A DNA stretch of 45,231 nt from Clostridiales bacterium. Lineage in GTDB: Bacteria; Bacteroidota; Bacteroidia; Bacteroidales; Muribaculaceae. Below, one piece after another: positions 44,873 to 45,231 of the stretch. The notes under the pieces are model-generated. The model saw only the letters and a program-made list of their open reading frames with translations. It was not told where the DNA came from and did not search any database. The DNA lies in NCBI GenBank assembly GCA_023666645.1, contig JAMPBP010000012.1, forward strand, positions 1-45,231, read 5' to 3'. How positions within the stretch are numbered: position 1 is the first letter of the stretch; each line of letters begins with the position of its first letter. The position numbers and the translations under genes were made by a program.

Positions 44873-45109
44873 TCAGAAATATCATTCACCAATCCAGAGC
44901 AGAGCGCGACATTCTCAATCTCGCGCCCTGCTTTTCACATCTCTAAACAAAATGAAACCACCAACTATCGGTCAAAAGTCGGAATATGCTCATTGATGCA
45001 TATGACGCCCATAATAAGTAACAATTTATACAACAGCACGTTAACAACCTATTCACAGGAGTTTATCAGAGTTTGTCGGGGTTTGCTTTGCTATTTTAAA
45101 AATAGTCCG
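44873..45109. other. Non-coding gap after the second GH51 gene
   Basis: Together with the riboswitch start, the gap from 44873 to the window end is 359 bases. It holds the GH51 terminator, then AT-rich sequence with two GTTTG-containing repeats (45061-45090) and the riboswitch promoter. No gene is visible. Confidence 0.6.
44899..44935 (+). terminator. Intrinsic terminator of the second GH51 gene
   Basis: GCAG and GCGCGA (44899-44909, one mismatch between them) pair with TCGCGC and CTGC (44921-44931), followed by TTTTC. Confidence 0.8.
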
Positions 45110-45117
45110 TAACTTTG
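45087..45117 (+). promoter_or_regulatory. Promoter driving the cobalamin riboswitch
   Basis: TTTG at 45087-45090 and TAACTTTG at 45110-45117 have consensus spacing. The start would be near 45124, immediately ahead of the riboswitch. Confidence 0.6.
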
Positions 45118-45231
45118 TGCCCGGAATAGTGCCCGTTGTGCATGGAGATGCATATGAATCGGGCTTGAAAGGGAACGGGGTGAGAATCCCCGACAGTACC
45201 CGCTGCTGTAATTCCCGGCCGAGAATGATGT
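45118..45231 (+). promoter_or_regulatory. Cobalamin riboswitch, 5' part (truncated by window end)
   Basis: The conserved core is easy to read: GAAAGGGAAC near 45168-45177, GGGTGAGAATCCCC near 45179-45192, GACAG, then CCCGCTGCTGTAA near 45199-45211. These are the hallmark segments of adenosylcobalamin-type riboswitches. The 3' portion with the B12 box and the expression platform are beyond the window, as is the controlled gene, likely a TonB-dependent B12 receptor or cobalamin-related enzyme. Confidence 0.93.

Overview
The window looks like a chromosomal segment from an anaerobic gut-type member of the Bacteroidales, most probably of the Muribaculaceae/Prevotellaceae side of the order (family-level placement is inference). 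Several things point there. Many genes are preceded by the Bacteroidota promoter (a -33 TTG/TTTG and a -7 TAnnTTTG box, start-to-start spacing about 22-26). Three proteins carry type IX secretion (T9SS) C-terminal sorting domains. There is a serine palmitoyltransferase, a reverse rubrerythrin, an OmpP1/FadL-type protein, hemicellulose-directed glycoside hydrolases with secretion signals, and the gene order dut - TPR - DUF4292 - EnvC-like peptidase. I see no rRNA, tRNA, transposase, integrase, CRISPR array or recognisable defence locus.

Layout. (1) 246-3645: a DUF1460 NlpC/P60-like secreted protein and a GH51 arabinofuranosidase with an unusual N-terminal extension. (2) 3606-9703, minus strand: dut, TPR protein, DUF4292 lipoprotein, EnvC-like degenerate M23 protein and a polysaccharide flippase, in a tight cell-envelope operon whose last gene converges on and overlaps the GH51 gene. 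(3) 10095-17842, plus: Kup potassium transporter, then a complete RND efflux set (adaptor, permease, TolC-like protein). (4) 17994-19283, minus: GH5 mannanase-like lipoprotein. (5) 19612-26644, plus: serine palmitoyltransferase, reverse rubrerythrin, carA, carB, yraN. (6) 26703-29150, minus: mutS2, probably with a TTG start. (7) 29321-38400, minus: three large secreted proteins with T9SS sorting domains (unknown 745-aa protein, 1367-aa tandem-repeat protein, C10 streptopain-like protease), bounded by a good promoter and a good terminator. (8) 38660-38790, minus: a promoter and a terminator with no gene between them, a candidate small RNA of about 115 nt. (9) 39028-44872, plus: DUF308/HdeD-like membrane protein, a Trp/Gly/Ser-rich exported protein, an OmpP1-type outer membrane protein and a second GH51 arabinofuranosidase. 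(10) The last ~115 bases are the 5' part of a cobalamin riboswitch whose gene lies outside the window.

Functionally the window mixes housekeeping genes (pyrimidine/arginine precursor synthesis by CarAB, dUTP hygiene, MutS2, sphingolipid synthesis, K+ uptake) with envelope biogenesis, export and polysaccharide or protein degradation. The best candidates for something little described are the T9SS operon, the candidate sRNA beside it, and the Trp/Gly-rich protein paired with an OmpP1 porin. All functional assignments are from reading sequence motifs; no database search was run.
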